The position numbers and the translations under genes are program-made. From positions 1-49,152 of the forward strand of contig CAZSZJ010000008.1 of assembly GCA_964610985.1 (NCBI GenBank): a stretch of DNA of 49,152 bases, given 5' to 3'. The first letter of the stretch is position 1; the number at the start of each line of letters is the position of its first letter. The notes under the pieces were generated by a model, which made no database searches, had not been told where the DNA came from, and saw only the letters and a program-made list of their open reading frames with translations. Positions 37,648 to 46,077 of the stretch are shown piece by piece. This DNA comes from JARIHD01 sp964610985. Lineage in GTDB: Bacteria; Patescibacteriota; Saccharimonadia; Saccharimonadales; UBA4665.

Positions 37648-37938
37648 TTACATCACTTGTTTTTTAGTAGCAGCAACGCGCTGACTTTTCAGGACGATGC
37701 TTTGCAGTTCTTTAAAAATAGGGAACTGTTTGTTAGTGTGATAGATCTTTGTATTGCCCTGCTTTTCCGAAATAAGAAAACCCACTTTTTCGAGACGTTT
37801 AAGTTCACGTTGGATATTGCCGGCATCTTCTTTAATGAGCTTGGCAAGGCCACGAACGTGCGTCTTGAAGTCTGGATACTTCGCATAGATCACAATGATC
37901 TTTCTTCGGACTCGTGAGGTAATAAAAACATCTAACAT
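37648..37938 (-). CDS. Winged-helix DNA-binding protein, 96 aa
   Basis: A small ArsR-like winged-helix protein: SRVRRKIIVIYAKYPDFKTH (first helix), GLAKLIKEDAGNIQRELKRLEKVG (HTH with recognition helix) and FLISEKQGNTKIYHTN (wing). A C-terminal helix (FPIFKELQSIVLKSQ) may serve dimerisation. No metal-binding Cys is present. It has a TATAAT box (37977-37972) about 33 nt upstream of the ATG, and lies back-to-back with priA. The target is unknown; autoregulation or control of the adjacent operon is possible. Confidence 0.8.
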   Translation of the reverse strand: MLDVFITSRVRRKIIVIYAKYPDFKTHVRGLAKLIKEDAGNIQRELKRLEKVGFLISEKQGNTKIYHTNKQFPIFKELQSIVLKSQRVAATKKQVM

Positions 37939-38029
37939 AAGCTTTTATTGTTATTCAAACAACGTGAACAAATTATAGCCGGTCTCAGCGTGGTTTTCAA
38001 GCCGGATTTAATTTTTTCGCCGAAGATCC

Positions 38030-38035
38030 TATAAT
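38030..38035 (+). promoter_or_regulatory. priA -10 box (leaderless type)
   Basis: A perfect TATAAT (38030-38035) ends 6 nt before the priA ATG at 38042. TTTAAT (38007-38012) at 17 nt is the best, weak, -35 candidate. Confidence 0.5.
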
Positions 38036-38041
38036 GCGAAC

Positions 38042-39973
38042 ATGAATTATGTGGAGGTTCTGATTGCAAGTACGACTTTTCATGGCAAGGACGCCCTAAC
38101 GTATTCAAGTGAAAAGAAGTTGTCTGTAGGCGCTATCGTTGCTGTACCTCTGCGCAGCAAAGAAGTACTTGGGATCGTAAAAGCGAATGTTCCGGCCCCC
38201 AGCTTTTCCGCTAAACCCGTCACCAACCTGCCAGACATGCCAGTACTGCCGCCACAGATGACGGCACTGCTCCGCTGGATGCATAGCTACTATCCAGGAA
38301 ACCTTGGGGCGCTCACACAACATTTTTTACCCAGACAACTTCCTAAAAAGCCAGTCGAATTAGAATCGCTTGATGCGCTAGGCAGTCTTAGCTCATGGCC
38401 GGTCCTAACTTCCGATCAACAAAAAGTACTGCAAGGCATCGAAACTTCCGGAACGCATATCTTGCATGGGCAAACCGGAACCGGAAAGACGCGGGTATAC
38501 ATCGAACTCGCCCTCAAAAGTCTTGCTGCCGGCAAGTCTGCTATTATCCTCACTCCGGAAATCGGCCTTACTTCGCAACTAGCCAGTGACTTTCGCCGGG
38601 CGTTCGGCAATAGAGTAATCCTCGTTCACTCTCAGCTTACAGAAGTTACCAAGCAGCGACTTTGGGTACGAATCCTTAAACAATCGGAACCGATTATTGT
38701 TCTGGGGCCACGGTCTGCTCTTTTTAGTCCGCTCAAAGCGATCGGTCTAATTGTTGTAGATGAGGCCCATGAGACAGCCTACAAACAGGACCAAGCACCT
38801 TATTACCATACTTCGCGCGTTGCGAGCGCCCTGGCAAGCAGTCACGGTGCGCCCCTTGTTTTGGGCTCGGCAACACCTCTTGTAAGTGACTACTTTTTTG
38901 CCGAGGTCAAAAAGAGACCCATCTTGACGATGACAAAAACCGCTGTCAAAACATCTGATCAGGTCACAACGGTAGATGTAGTCGATCTGCGCGACCGCAC
39001 CAAGTTCACCAAAAAATCGTATCTGTCAGACCGTCTGATAGAAGCAATTGCGAAGAGACTGACCCAGAAACAGCAAACTCTCCTATTCCTCAACCGGCGT
39101 GGTACGGCTCGTATCATCTTTTGTGAACAATGTGGCTGGCAAGCAGCATGTCCGCATTGCGACTTACCGCTTATCTATCACGGCGACTCTCATAGTATGC
39201 GTTGTCATAGTTGCGATTTTAAGGCACCGAGTCCTACCAATTGTAGTAATTGTAACAATCCCTCGATACTCTTCAAGAGTATCGGCACAAAAGCAATCGT
39301 TGATGAAGTTACAAAGCTCTTCCCCGAAGCACGCGTCATGCGTTTTGATACTGACAACAAGAAGCATGAGCGTTTTGAACAACATTATGATACGATCCAG
39401 CGTGGCGAAGTAGACATACTCATCGGAACGCAAACACTCGCGAAAGGCCTAGACCTGCCTGGCCTAAGTCTGGTCGGCGTCATAATAGCCGACACGAGTC
39501 TTTACTTTCCCGACTTTAGCGCGCAGGAACGGACCTATCAACTGCTTAGTCAGGTGATAGGACGTGTAGGACGCGGGCATCAAGAGGGCCAAGCCATTAT
39601 CCAAACATATGCCCCAGACAGTCCCCTTCTCGAGGCGATAATCAAAAAGGATTGGCCGACGTTTTATAAAAAAGAGATTACCGAACGGAAAGCCTTTCTT
39701 TTTCCGCCTTTCTGCTACTTACTTAAACTAACTTGCAGAAGAGCAACCGTCGCCAGTACCGAAAAGGCAGCTAAAAGCTTTTCAGCCACTCTTGAAGCAT
39801 CGGGGATACGAATAATCATCGAAGGACCCGCTCCGGCATTCCACGAAAAAGCTCAGAATAAATTTCAATGGCAATTAGTAGTTAAGTCCAAGGATCGGGA
39901 TGAACTAAAAAAAGTTATCGCGCTTCTGCCTAGCGGCTGGTCATACGACATCGATCCCATGAACTTACTGTAA
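38042..39973 (+). CDS. priA: Primosomal protein N' (PriA helicase)
   Basis: A 643-aa superfamily 2 helicase that restarts stalled replication forks. The N-terminal DNA-binding part is shorter than in E. coli (total 732 there). Walker A is LHGQTGTGKTRVYIEL, the DEAH box is VVDEAHETAYKQ, and the pair GSATPLVS and QVIGRVGRGHQEGQA are typical later motifs. Eight Cys of the two zinc sites lie in CEQCGWQAACPHCDL and CHSCDFKAPSPTNCSNC. The gene begins at its own promoter and is followed by def, which has another. Confidence 0.96.
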   Translation: MNYVEVLIASTTFHGKDALTYSSEKKLSVGAIVAVPLRSKEVLGIVKANVPAPSFSAKPVTNLPDMPVLPPQMTALLRWMHSYYPGNLGALTQHFLPRQLPKKPVELESLDALGSLSSWPVLTSDQQKVLQGIETSGTHILHGQTGTGKTRVYIELALKSLAAGKSAIILTPEIGLTSQLASDFRRAFGNRVILVHSQLTEVTKQRLWVRILKQSEPIIVLGPRSALFSPLKAIGLIVVDEAHETAYKQDQAPYYHTSRVASALASSHGAPLVLGSATPLVSDYFFAEVKKRPILTMTKTAVKTSDQVTTVDVVDLRDRTKFTKKSYLSDRLIEAIAKRLTQKQQTLLFLNRRGTARIIFCEQCGWQAACPHCDLPLIYHGDSHSMRCHSCDFKAPSPTNCSNCNNPSILFKSIGTKAIVDEVTKLFPEARVMRFDTDNKKHERFEQHYDTIQRGEVDILIGTQTLAKGLDLPGLSLVGVIIADTSLYFPDFSAQERTYQLLSQVIGRVGRGHQEGQAIIQTYAPDSPLLEAIIKKDWPTFYKKEITERKAFLFPPFCYLLKLTCRRATVASTEKAAKSFSATLEASGIRIIIEGPAPAFHEKAQNKFQWQLVVKSKDRDELKKVIALLPSGWSYDIDPMNLL

Positions 39974-40002
39974 GACCACTGTTACAAAGGGTCAGAATAA
40001 GC

Positions 40003-40008
40003 TATAAT
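40003..40008 (+). promoter_or_regulatory. def -10 box (leaderless type)
   Basis: A perfect TATAAT (40003-40008) ends 8 nt before ATG 40017. TGTTAC (39980-39985) at 17 nt is the best -35 candidate. Confidence 0.5.
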
Positions 40009-40016
40009 TTGTACCG

Positions 40017-40589
40017 ATGAACAAAGACAATATCATTACACTGCCTAATACCCATTTGCGTGAACGCTCTAAAAAAGTGGGCATCATAACTGATGAGATC
40101 AAAAAAATTATCCAGGACATGGAGCAAGCAACCCTCGACTGGGAAGCTAGCCGCGAGCATGAGGTCGGCGTTGCACTTGCAGCCGTACAAGTAGATATAC
40201 ATCTGAGAATTGTCGTTGTACGTAATAATTTCGACAACAAAGATGACAAGACTTTTACTGTATTCATCAACCCAGAAATCACAAAATATGAAGGCAAGAT
40301 TGAATATGATTATGAAGGCTGCTTAAGCGTTTCCGATGTTTATGGCCGCGTTCCCCGGCACACCAAGGTTCGTGTTCGTGCCCAAGACAAAAACGGCAAG
40401 ACGTTTCGTATCACCGCCGAAGGCTTTTTAGCTCGGGTCATGCAACACGAAATCGACCACACGAACGGTGTCGTCTTCATAGATCACATCAAAGAAGACC
40501 ACACCGCCTTCTTCAAGCTCAAGGATGACGGCAAACTAGAGGAAATTGACTATGACAAGCACGTCAAAAACAATAGTATTCTTTGGTAG
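40017..40589 (+). CDS. def: Peptide deformylase
   Basis: A 190-aa metallo-deformylase that removes the formyl group from nascent proteins. Motif 1 is a variant, HEVGVALAAVQVDI (usual GxGLAAxQ). Motif 2, EGCLSVSDVYG, carries the metal-binding Cys, and motif 3, MQHEIDHTNGVVFIDH, the two His and catalytic Glu. Its last 38 nt overlap fmt in another frame, so deformylase and formyltransferase, the two ends of the formyl cycle, are translated together. Confidence 0.95.
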   Translation: MNKDNIITLPNTHLRERSKKVGIITDEIKKIIQDMEQATLDWEASREHEVGVALAAVQVDIHLRIVVVRNNFDNKDDKTFTVFINPEITKYEGKIEYDYEGCLSVSDVYGRVPRHTKVRVRAQDKNGKTFRITAEGFLARVMQHEIDHTNGVVFIDHIKEDHTAFFKLKDDGKLEEIDYDKHVKNNSILW

Positions 40590-41484
40590 TGGCCCTGTTG
40601 CCGCCAAAAGCCTTGAACTCTTGGCGGAACACTGCCAAATCGAGGCAGTTGTCACCAAGCCACGGCCGCCCCATCACCGAGGCGAAGTACCGGTAATCGA
40701 AGTTGCCACAAAGCTACAGTTGCCCATTCATACCGCATATGACAAGCGCTCACTCGATCAACTCATTAAAACTAATCCATTCCGTAGCAATTTAGGCGTG
40801 CTCATCGACTTCGGTATCATCGTTTCGCAAAAGGTTATTGACTACTTCCCCCTCGGAATTATCAACAGTCATTTTTCTCTACTGCCCGAATGGCGTGGCG
40901 CAGACCCGATTACCTTTTCGATCCTAAGTGGTCAAAAAATAACAGGCGTGAGCCTCATGCTCCTTACTGCGGGTATGGACGAGGGCCCACTCCTCGCTCA
41001 GGCCGATTATGACATACCTCCTAAGACCACAACACCAGCCCTTACAAATGACCTTATTGATTTAAGCGACCATGCGCTAAAAGAAATTATCCCTTTGTAT
41101 TTTGAAGGCCAGACTATAGTTATTGATCAGAGTCAAGCTACTATAAGCACTGTTACAGCTCCAACTTATTCACGAAAGCTAACTAAGGAAGATGGCGCTA
41201 TAGATTGGAAAAAACCTGCAGAGGTTATTGAACGCGAAATACGTGGCTACCTAGATTGGCCCAAAAGCCGTGCTACTTTCGGAAAGCTCGATGTAGTCAT
41301 AATGTCCGCTGACGTCCTACACGAGTCAGGCGTAGCAGGAAATACAACGATACTCAATAAACAACCCGTTGTGTACTGCGGCGAACAAGCTTTGATTCTT
41401 ACAACAATAAAGCCCGCCGGCAAAAAAGAAATGACCGGCGAAGCATTCCTCGCCGGCTATAAACACTTATTCTTAGCTAATTAG
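40552..41484 (+). CDS. fmt: Methionyl-tRNA formyltransferase
   Basis: A 310-aa enzyme that formylates initiator Met-tRNA. The N-terminal Rossmann domain starts KTIVFFGSGPVAAKSLELL. The catalytic region is INSHFSLLPEWRGADPITFS (Asn and His present) with Asp in TAGMDEGPLLAQ. The C-terminal OB-like domain contains YSRKLTKEDGAIDWKKP and RGYLDWPKSRATF. I choose ATG 40552: GAGG lies 9 nt upstream; an in-frame TTG 6 nt earlier is less likely. The 3' end overlaps the convergent DUF5663 gene by 4 nt and hides its terminator. Confidence 0.95.
   Translation: MTSTSKTIVFFGSGPVAAKSLELLAEHCQIEAVVTKPRPPHHRGEVPVIEVATKLQLPIHTAYDKRSLDQLIKTNPFRSNLGVLIDFGIIVSQKVIDYFPLGIINSHFSLLPEWRGADPITFSILSGQKITGVSLMLLTAGMDEGPLLAQADYDIPPKTTTPALTNDLIDLSDHALKEIIPLYFEGQTIVIDQSQATISTVTAPTYSRKLTKEDGAIDWKKPAEVIEREIRGYLDWPKSRATFGKLDVVIMSADVLHESGVAGNTTILNKQPVVYCGEQALILTTIKPAGKKEMTGEAFLAGYKHLFLAN
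41424..41456 (-). terminator. DUF5663-gene terminator inside fmt
   Basis: On the minus strand a 7-bp GC-rich stem (CCGGCGA 41456-41450 with TCGCCGG 41441-41435) is followed, after 3 nt, by a T-rich run. It lies 25 nt after the minus-strand stop and within the fmt coding region. Confidence 0.5.
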
Positions 41485-42158
41485 GCCGCGAGATCGTAAT
41501 CGTTTTGGGCCTGCTGCTGTTGCTGGCCGGGTTGTTGATACTGCTGCTGGCCGGGTTGCGGAGGCATTGCCTGTCCTTGACCCGTAGGCTGAGCCCAAGC
41601 ACCAGCATCTTGTCCTGGTTGTGGTGGATAAATCGGTTGCTGCTGGACGGGATATGGCTGCTGCGGAGGCATTGCTTGCCCCTGCTGCTGGCCCGGATAG
41701 GCAGGCTGTTGGTAGGGTTGGTTTTGATAAGGTTGCGGTTGCGCAGCATACTGCTGAGCAGGATCCGCTGGCTGCATAGGCTGTTGATAGCCAGGAGCAG
41801 GACCATATTGCCCCGGTTGCTGCCCTTGCTGGCCCGCCTGCATTGCTTGCTGACTAGAAGCCACAATCTGAGGAGCCACCTGTCTTACCTCGTTTTTTAG
41901 CTTTTCAAACTCAGCGGCAACAACGTCTTTATAGTTCGGAAAATTCGTTTCAAGCCAGCGGAGAGCACCAGCCTCGTCATTACGATTAATAAATTCCTCG
42001 AACTCATTCAACTGCGCATCGCTCATCTGTTTTGCCAACTCCATACCAACCCGCATTTCTAGCGTTTCGTAGATATGGGCAAGCATTCGCTTTTTCTCTT
42101 CAGGAGGCAATGCTCCCAGTCCGATTTCTTGTAGTAAGTTGTCGTCTAGCTTAATCAT
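41481..42158 (-). CDS. DUF5663 protein with a Gln/Pro-rich tail, 225 aa
   Basis: The N-terminal ~110 residues (LDDNLLQEIGLGALPPEEKK, LEMRVGMELAKQMSDAQLNE, RWLETNFPNYKDVVAAEFEKL) look like the DUF5663 helical domain known from Patescibacteria. After residue ~115 the sequence is an intrinsically disordered, Gln/Pro/Tyr/Gly-rich tail with many short repeats of the QPYQ, YPGQQ and GQAMPPQ kind. Such tails can act as flexible linkers or condensate-forming segments; nothing in the sequence fixes the role. AAGGAG lies 12 nt before the ATG. It is downstream of infB on the same strand. Confidence 0.7.
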   Translation of the reverse strand: MIKLDDNLLQEIGLGALPPEEKKRMLAHIYETLEMRVGMELAKQMSDAQLNEFEEFINRNDEAGALRWLETNFPNYKDVVAAEFEKLKNEVRQVAPQIVASSQQAMQAGQQGQQPGQYGPAPGYQQPMQPADPAQQYAAQPQPYQNQPYQQPAYPGQQQGQAMPPQQPYPVQQQPIYPPQPGQDAGAWAQPTGQGQAMPPQPGQQQYQQPGQQQQQAQNDYDLAA

Positions 42159-42257
42159 TTGTCTTACTTACTCCTTATCAATATTGTAGCATCGATTAAC
42201 TGTCTGGACGATACCATATTAAACATGGCCTGAACAAGGCCTCACTATATTCCTGCG

Positions 42258-44018
42258 CTACAGCGTACGTGTACGTGTTTGACGAGTAAAGAATTCGATG
42301 CGATCGCCTTCTTGAAGTTCAAGGCGAATAGCTGTCACCAAACTCACGCCGCACATCTCGCCTTCAAGAACCTCTTTGGCATCTTGCGGACCGCGTTTGA
42401 GTTTCGTGACCTCTACTTCGGCCAACTGTTCTTTACCGCGGAGCACGCGGGCAAATGCCGGTACAACCAGTTTGCCCTTCGTGACTTCTCCACCGCAAAT
42501 AATTTCGGTCTTGGTTGTTTTGAATATCGCCTTCACGACCAGACGTCCGGTTTCAGTCTCGATAATCTCGGGTGAAAGCAGCTTACCAAGCCCTTCACGG
42601 ACATCATCGATTAGTTCGTAGATAACCTTATACAGACGAATCATGACCTTGTCCCTGGAAGCAAGGCGCTTGATATTGGTCGGCGCTTCAACGTTAAAGC
42701 CGTAGATGATGGCGTTGCTGGTTACGGCGCGATGGACGTCATTCTCGGTGATAGCGCCTACACCAGAACTTACAATGTGTACGGCAACTTCATCGGTATC
42801 GAGTGCTTTGACGCTATCGATAACGGACGTAAGCGAACCCTGTACGTCAGCGCGTACAATTATGTTAAATTCCTGGATCTGATTGCTGCGGTTAATGATT
42901 CGCAAGAGTTCGCTGCTGCTCATATCCGAACGCGACGACGCGCCTTGCTTAAGTGCGGTATTTTGTTCAGCCTGCAAACGAGCAATCTTTTCATTCTGCA
43001 CAACATTAAACTCATCTCCAAACTCAGGTAATGCCTTGAAGCCAGTAATCGCAACGGGCGTAGAAGGTGTAGCCTGCTTGAGCGAACTGCCGTCAGAGGC
43101 TACTAACGTCCTGATCTTGGCATATGTTGCGCCAGCCACAATAAAGTCGCCTGATTTTAATGTACCTTCTTCGATTAGAGCATGAGCAGTCGGCCCTTTT
43201 CCTTGCTCAAGATGCGACTCAATAACAAGCCCGCGCGCAGGTCCTTCCACCTCAGCACGAAAATCTTCAACATCGGTCACGAGCAAGATCATGTCGAGCA
43301 AATTGTCGATCCCCTGTTTTGTCTTTGCCGAAACTTCAACAATAACGGTGTCGCCGCCCCATTCTTCGGGTAATAGCTCGTGCTCTGAGAGCTGTTGTTT
43401 GACACGGTTAGGGTCTGCTCCTTCCTTGTCGATTTTATTAAGGGCAACCACCATCTTTACGCCAGCCTTGCGCGCAAAACGGATCGCTTCGATAGTTTGC
43501 GGCTTAATACCATCGTCGGCTGCGACCACAATAACCGCAATATCAGTCAGGTGTGCGCCGTGCTCACGGATGGCAGCAAAGGCTTCGTGGCCTGGCGTGT
43601 CCAAAAAAGTAATAGGACGTTTGTTGTGAATAATCTGGTACGCGGAGATGTGCTGCGTGATGCCACCAGCCTCACCTTTGGCTACATGGGCGCTACGAAT
43701 AGCGTCCAATAAGCTTGTCTTGCCGTGGTCAACGTGACCCATAACAGCGACCACGGGTGGGCGCGGAACTGCCTTTTTGCTGTGCTCTTGCTTGCGAACA
43801 CGCGCAGCAGGTTCGGCTTGCGCCTTTTTAGCAAGCTCAACTTCCAACCCGAGTTCTTCGACGATAATTTGAGCGGTGTCGAAATCGATCCGCTCATTAA
43901 TCGTTACCATAACGCCATTTTTCAGCAATTCACCAATCAGGCGAGTTGCTGGCAGCATCAGTTTTTCGGCAAGGGTGCCGACAGTGATCATATCTTCGAT
44001 TTCAATGGTACGAGCCAT
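42258..44018 (-). CDS. infB: Translation initiation factor IF-2, short form
   Basis: A 586-aa GTPase that brings fMet-tRNA to the 30S start site. The G-domain is complete: GHVDHGKTSLLDAI (G1), DTPGHEAF (G3), ALNKIDKEGADP (G4). The N-terminus is only ~85 residues, one IF2N-like helix bundle and a short linker, against ~390 before the G-domain in E. coli. Domains II, III and the fMet-tRNA-binding C2 domain (ending GDRIEFFTRQTRTRTL) follow. It starts 31 nt after rpsA, so the two initiation-related genes form an operon. Reduced IF-2 is of interest beside the many leaderless starts. Confidence 0.97.
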   Translation of the reverse strand: MARTIEIEDMITVGTLAEKLMLPATRLIGELLKNGVMVTINERIDFDTAQIIVEELGLEVELAKKAQAEPAARVRKQEHSKKAVPRPPVVAVMGHVDHGKTSLLDAIRSAHVAKGEAGGITQHISAYQIIHNKRPITFLDTPGHEAFAAIREHGAHLTDIAVIVVAADDGIKPQTIEAIRFARKAGVKMVVALNKIDKEGADPNRVKQQLSEHELLPEEWGGDTVIVEVSAKTKQGIDNLLDMILLVTDVEDFRAEVEGPARGLVIESHLEQGKGPTAHALIEEGTLKSGDFIVAGATYAKIRTLVASDGSSLKQATPSTPVAITGFKALPEFGDEFNVVQNEKIARLQAEQNTALKQGASSRSDMSSSELLRIINRSNQIQEFNIIVRADVQGSLTSVIDSVKALDTDEVAVHIVSSGVGAITENDVHRAVTSNAIIYGFNVEAPTNIKRLASRDKVMIRLYKVIYELIDDVREGLGKLLSPEIIETETGRLVVKAIFKTTKTEIICGGEVTKGKLVVPAFARVLRGKEQLAEVEVTKLKRGPQDAKEVLEGEMCGVSLVTAIRLELQEGDRIEFFTRQTRTRTL

Positions 44019-44049
44019 AGGTAAGCACTCCTTTGCCGATTAACTGTTA

Positions 44050-45114
44050 CTATTTAGCGCTTTTCAGGCTTAGAGCGATCTTACGGGCATCGGTGTCGAT
44101 GTCGATCACTTTAAACTGTTTCTTTTCGTTGAGCTTGAAGATCTGCTGAGGGTCAACAGTCTCTTCATCACTCATCTCGGACACATGCACCAGGGCCTCA
44201 ACACTTGGTGAAAGCTGTACAAATGCGCCGAATGGTGTGATGCGGGTGATCTTGCCTTCGACAATGTCGCCCTTATTGAAAGCTTTTACTTCTTTCAACC
44301 ATGGATCTTCGCTCATTTGCTTGAGGCTCAGGCTCAGACGATCCTTGTCAATTGCAATGATCTTTGCTTCGACAGTGTCGCCAATCTTAACGTAGTTTCG
44401 AGGGTCTTCCACGCGCTCCCAAGAGATCTCGGAGATGTGAATCAGGCCTTCGATACCTTGGACGTTTACGAATGCACCGAAGTCGATTACACCAGTGATA
44501 ACACCTTCGACAGTGTCGCCAATCTTCAGTTCGGCGAAGCGAGCTTGCATATCATCTTTAACAGCTTCTTTTTCGGAGAAAATAAGCTTGTTATCCTTGC
44601 GGCTGACATCCAAAATGCGAACGCGGAGTGGCTTGTTAACCAAAGCGTTCAGCTTCTGTAGGATTTCGTCCTTGTCTGCGCCAGATACTCGGGGGTAGTG
44701 ACCAGCGGCTAATTGCGAAACGGGCAAAAAGCCTCGAATGCCTTCGAGTTCAACCAGAAGACCACCACGGTTAGCATCGTATGGGCTAACTTCGATAATC
44801 TCTTGTGCTTCAAATACTCGACGTAGTTCGTCCCAGCCGCGATCTTTAGCGGCGCGCTTCATGCTAAGTAGCGCGTAACCTTCTTCGAGTTCAGGATCGA
44901 TAACACTTACCGTTACCTTCTGCCCTGCTTCGAGATTTTGACCGTGGCCAATCTCGCGGCGCATAACGACGCCGACGCCACTCGCACCGAGGTCAATCCA
45001 GACTTCGTGCTTCTTTACAGAACTGACTTCACCTTCGATGACATCACCTGATTCCAGATGTTTAATGTCACTGCCAGCAAGCAGTTCATCCATTGATATA
45101 GTTGTTTTTGACAT
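44050..45114 (-). CDS. rpsA: 30S ribosomal protein S1, four-domain form
   Basis: A 354-aa protein with four S1 (OB-fold) domains; the repeats begin near GDVIEGEVSSVKKHEVWIDL, GGLLVELEGIRGFLPVSQL, GDTVEGVITGVIDFGAFVNV and GDIVEGKITRITPFGAFVQL. E. coli S1 has six. It binds mRNA leaders and aids initiation on structured or SD-poor messages. I choose ATG 45114: AAGGAGG lies 10 nt upstream, while another ATG 9 nt nearer would leave only one base of spacing. The promoter is TTGACC, 17 nt, TATAAT at 45221-45193. Confidence 0.93.
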   Translation of the reverse strand: MSKTTISMDELLAGSDIKHLESGDVIEGEVSSVKKHEVWIDLGASGVGVVMRREIGHGQNLEAGQKVTVSVIDPELEEGYALLSMKRAAKDRGWDELRRVFEAQEIIEVSPYDANRGGLLVELEGIRGFLPVSQLAAGHYPRVSGADKDEILQKLNALVNKPLRVRILDVSRKDNKLIFSEKEAVKDDMQARFAELKIGDTVEGVITGVIDFGAFVNVQGIEGLIHISEISWERVEDPRNYVKIGDTVEAKIIAIDKDRLSLSLKQMSEDPWLKEVKAFNKGDIVEGKITRITPFGAFVQLSPSVEALVHVSEMSDEETVDPQQIFKLNEKKQFKVIDIDTDARKIALSLKSAK

Positions 45115-45192
45115 GTTTTCCATGCCTCCTTCGTAATGTATTTCCGTCGGTATGAGTCGTGACATGCACGAATAGACCGTTAGATTATCACC

Positions 45193-45221
45193 ATTATACC
45201 CGTTCTAACCTCTTAGGTCAA
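45193..45221 (-). promoter_or_regulatory. rpsA-infB promoter
   Basis: On the minus strand TTGACC (45221-45216), a 17-nt spacer and a perfect TATAAT (45198-45193). The leader is about 75 nt. Confidence 0.75.
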
Positions 45222-45249
45222 AGTAGATGAAACCAACCTCACAACATGC

Positions 45250-45255
45250 TACACT
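45250..45255 (+). promoter_or_regulatory. ROK gene -10 box (leaderless type)
   Basis: TACACT (45250-45255) ends 6 nt before ATG 45262. The -35 region is weak. The rpsA promoter runs in the opposite direction 30 bp away. Confidence 0.4.
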
Positions 45256-45261
45256 GAACAT

Positions 45262-46077
45262 ATGTATTTGGGGATTGATATAGGGGGTACAAAGACACTC
45301 GTCGCCACATTGTCCGACCAAGGAGCGATAAATGAGATGCGCCGCTTCCCCACCCCTAAAGTTTATATAGCATTTCTCAAAGAATTGGCGATTAATGTTG
45401 CGTCTTTGTCTACAAAAGACTTCAAAGCGGGTTGCGTTGCTGCACCTGGTACGATTAACCGACAAAGTGGCGTGGCTTTAGACTTTGGGAACCTGCCTTG
45501 GCATGATGTCCCCTTGAAAACGGACCTGCAAAAACTACTCAACTGCCCGATTGTTGTTGAGAATGATGCAAACCTAGCTGGTCTGTCAGAGGCACGTCTC
45601 ATTTCCGAATACGATTGTGTGTTGTATGTAACAATCAGCACAGGCATCGGCACGGGCATTATCACCAAAGGACAGATCGATCCGGAGATGGCCGATTCAG
45701 AGGGCGGGCACATCGTATTGGAGCACAATAATCGCCTCCAAACCTGGGAAAGTTTTGCCTCGGGCAAGGCAATAGTTCGCCGCTACGGCAAAAGAGCTGG
45801 CGAAATAACCAGCCGCATCACGTGGAAGGCCATTTCCCGCGACCTTGCCCTTGGGCTTTATGATCTTATTGCCTTTATCCAACCTGACGTCGTCGTTTTG
45901 GGTGGGGGGGTGTCGACTCATCTCGAGCGTTTTAAGCATCTACTAAATGCCGAGCTACGGCGCTTCGAAACACCGCTCACCCCGATACCACCGATCTTAC
46001 AAGCTCAGCGTCCAGAAGAAGCGGTTATCTACGGTTGCTTCGAACTTGCCAAGGACCTCCATGGAAATGCTCGTTGA
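45262..46077 (+). CDS. ROK family protein (sugar kinase-like)
   Basis: A 271-aa ASKHA-fold protein. The phosphate-1 loop YLGIDIGGTKTLVATL, the catalytic-Asp region VVENDANLAGLSEA and the ISTGIGTGII loop are intact, so it is probably an active kinase, possibly for glucose or N-acetyl sugars. EGGH is present, but the usual zinc-binding CxCGxxGCxE is replaced by NNRLQTWESFASG: no Cys. It ends with UGA inside the start of the next gene, a 17-nt overlap. Substrate unknown. Confidence 0.85.
   Translation: MYLGIDIGGTKTLVATLSDQGAINEMRRFPTPKVYIAFLKELAINVASLSTKDFKAGCVAAPGTINRQSGVALDFGNLPWHDVPLKTDLQKLLNCPIVVENDANLAGLSEARLISEYDCVLYVTISTGIGTGIITKGQIDPEMADSEGGHIVLEHNNRLQTWESFASGKAIVRRYGKRAGEITSRITWKAISRDLALGLYDLIAFIQPDVVVLGGGVSTHLERFKHLLNAELRRFETPLTPIPPILQAQRPEEAVIYGCFELAKDLHGNAR

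Noticed and set aside
42228..42242. Short hairpin GGCCTGAACAAGGCC after infB as a terminator
   Set aside because: Only five base pairs with no proper T-run; infB and the DUF5663 gene may be co-transcribed.
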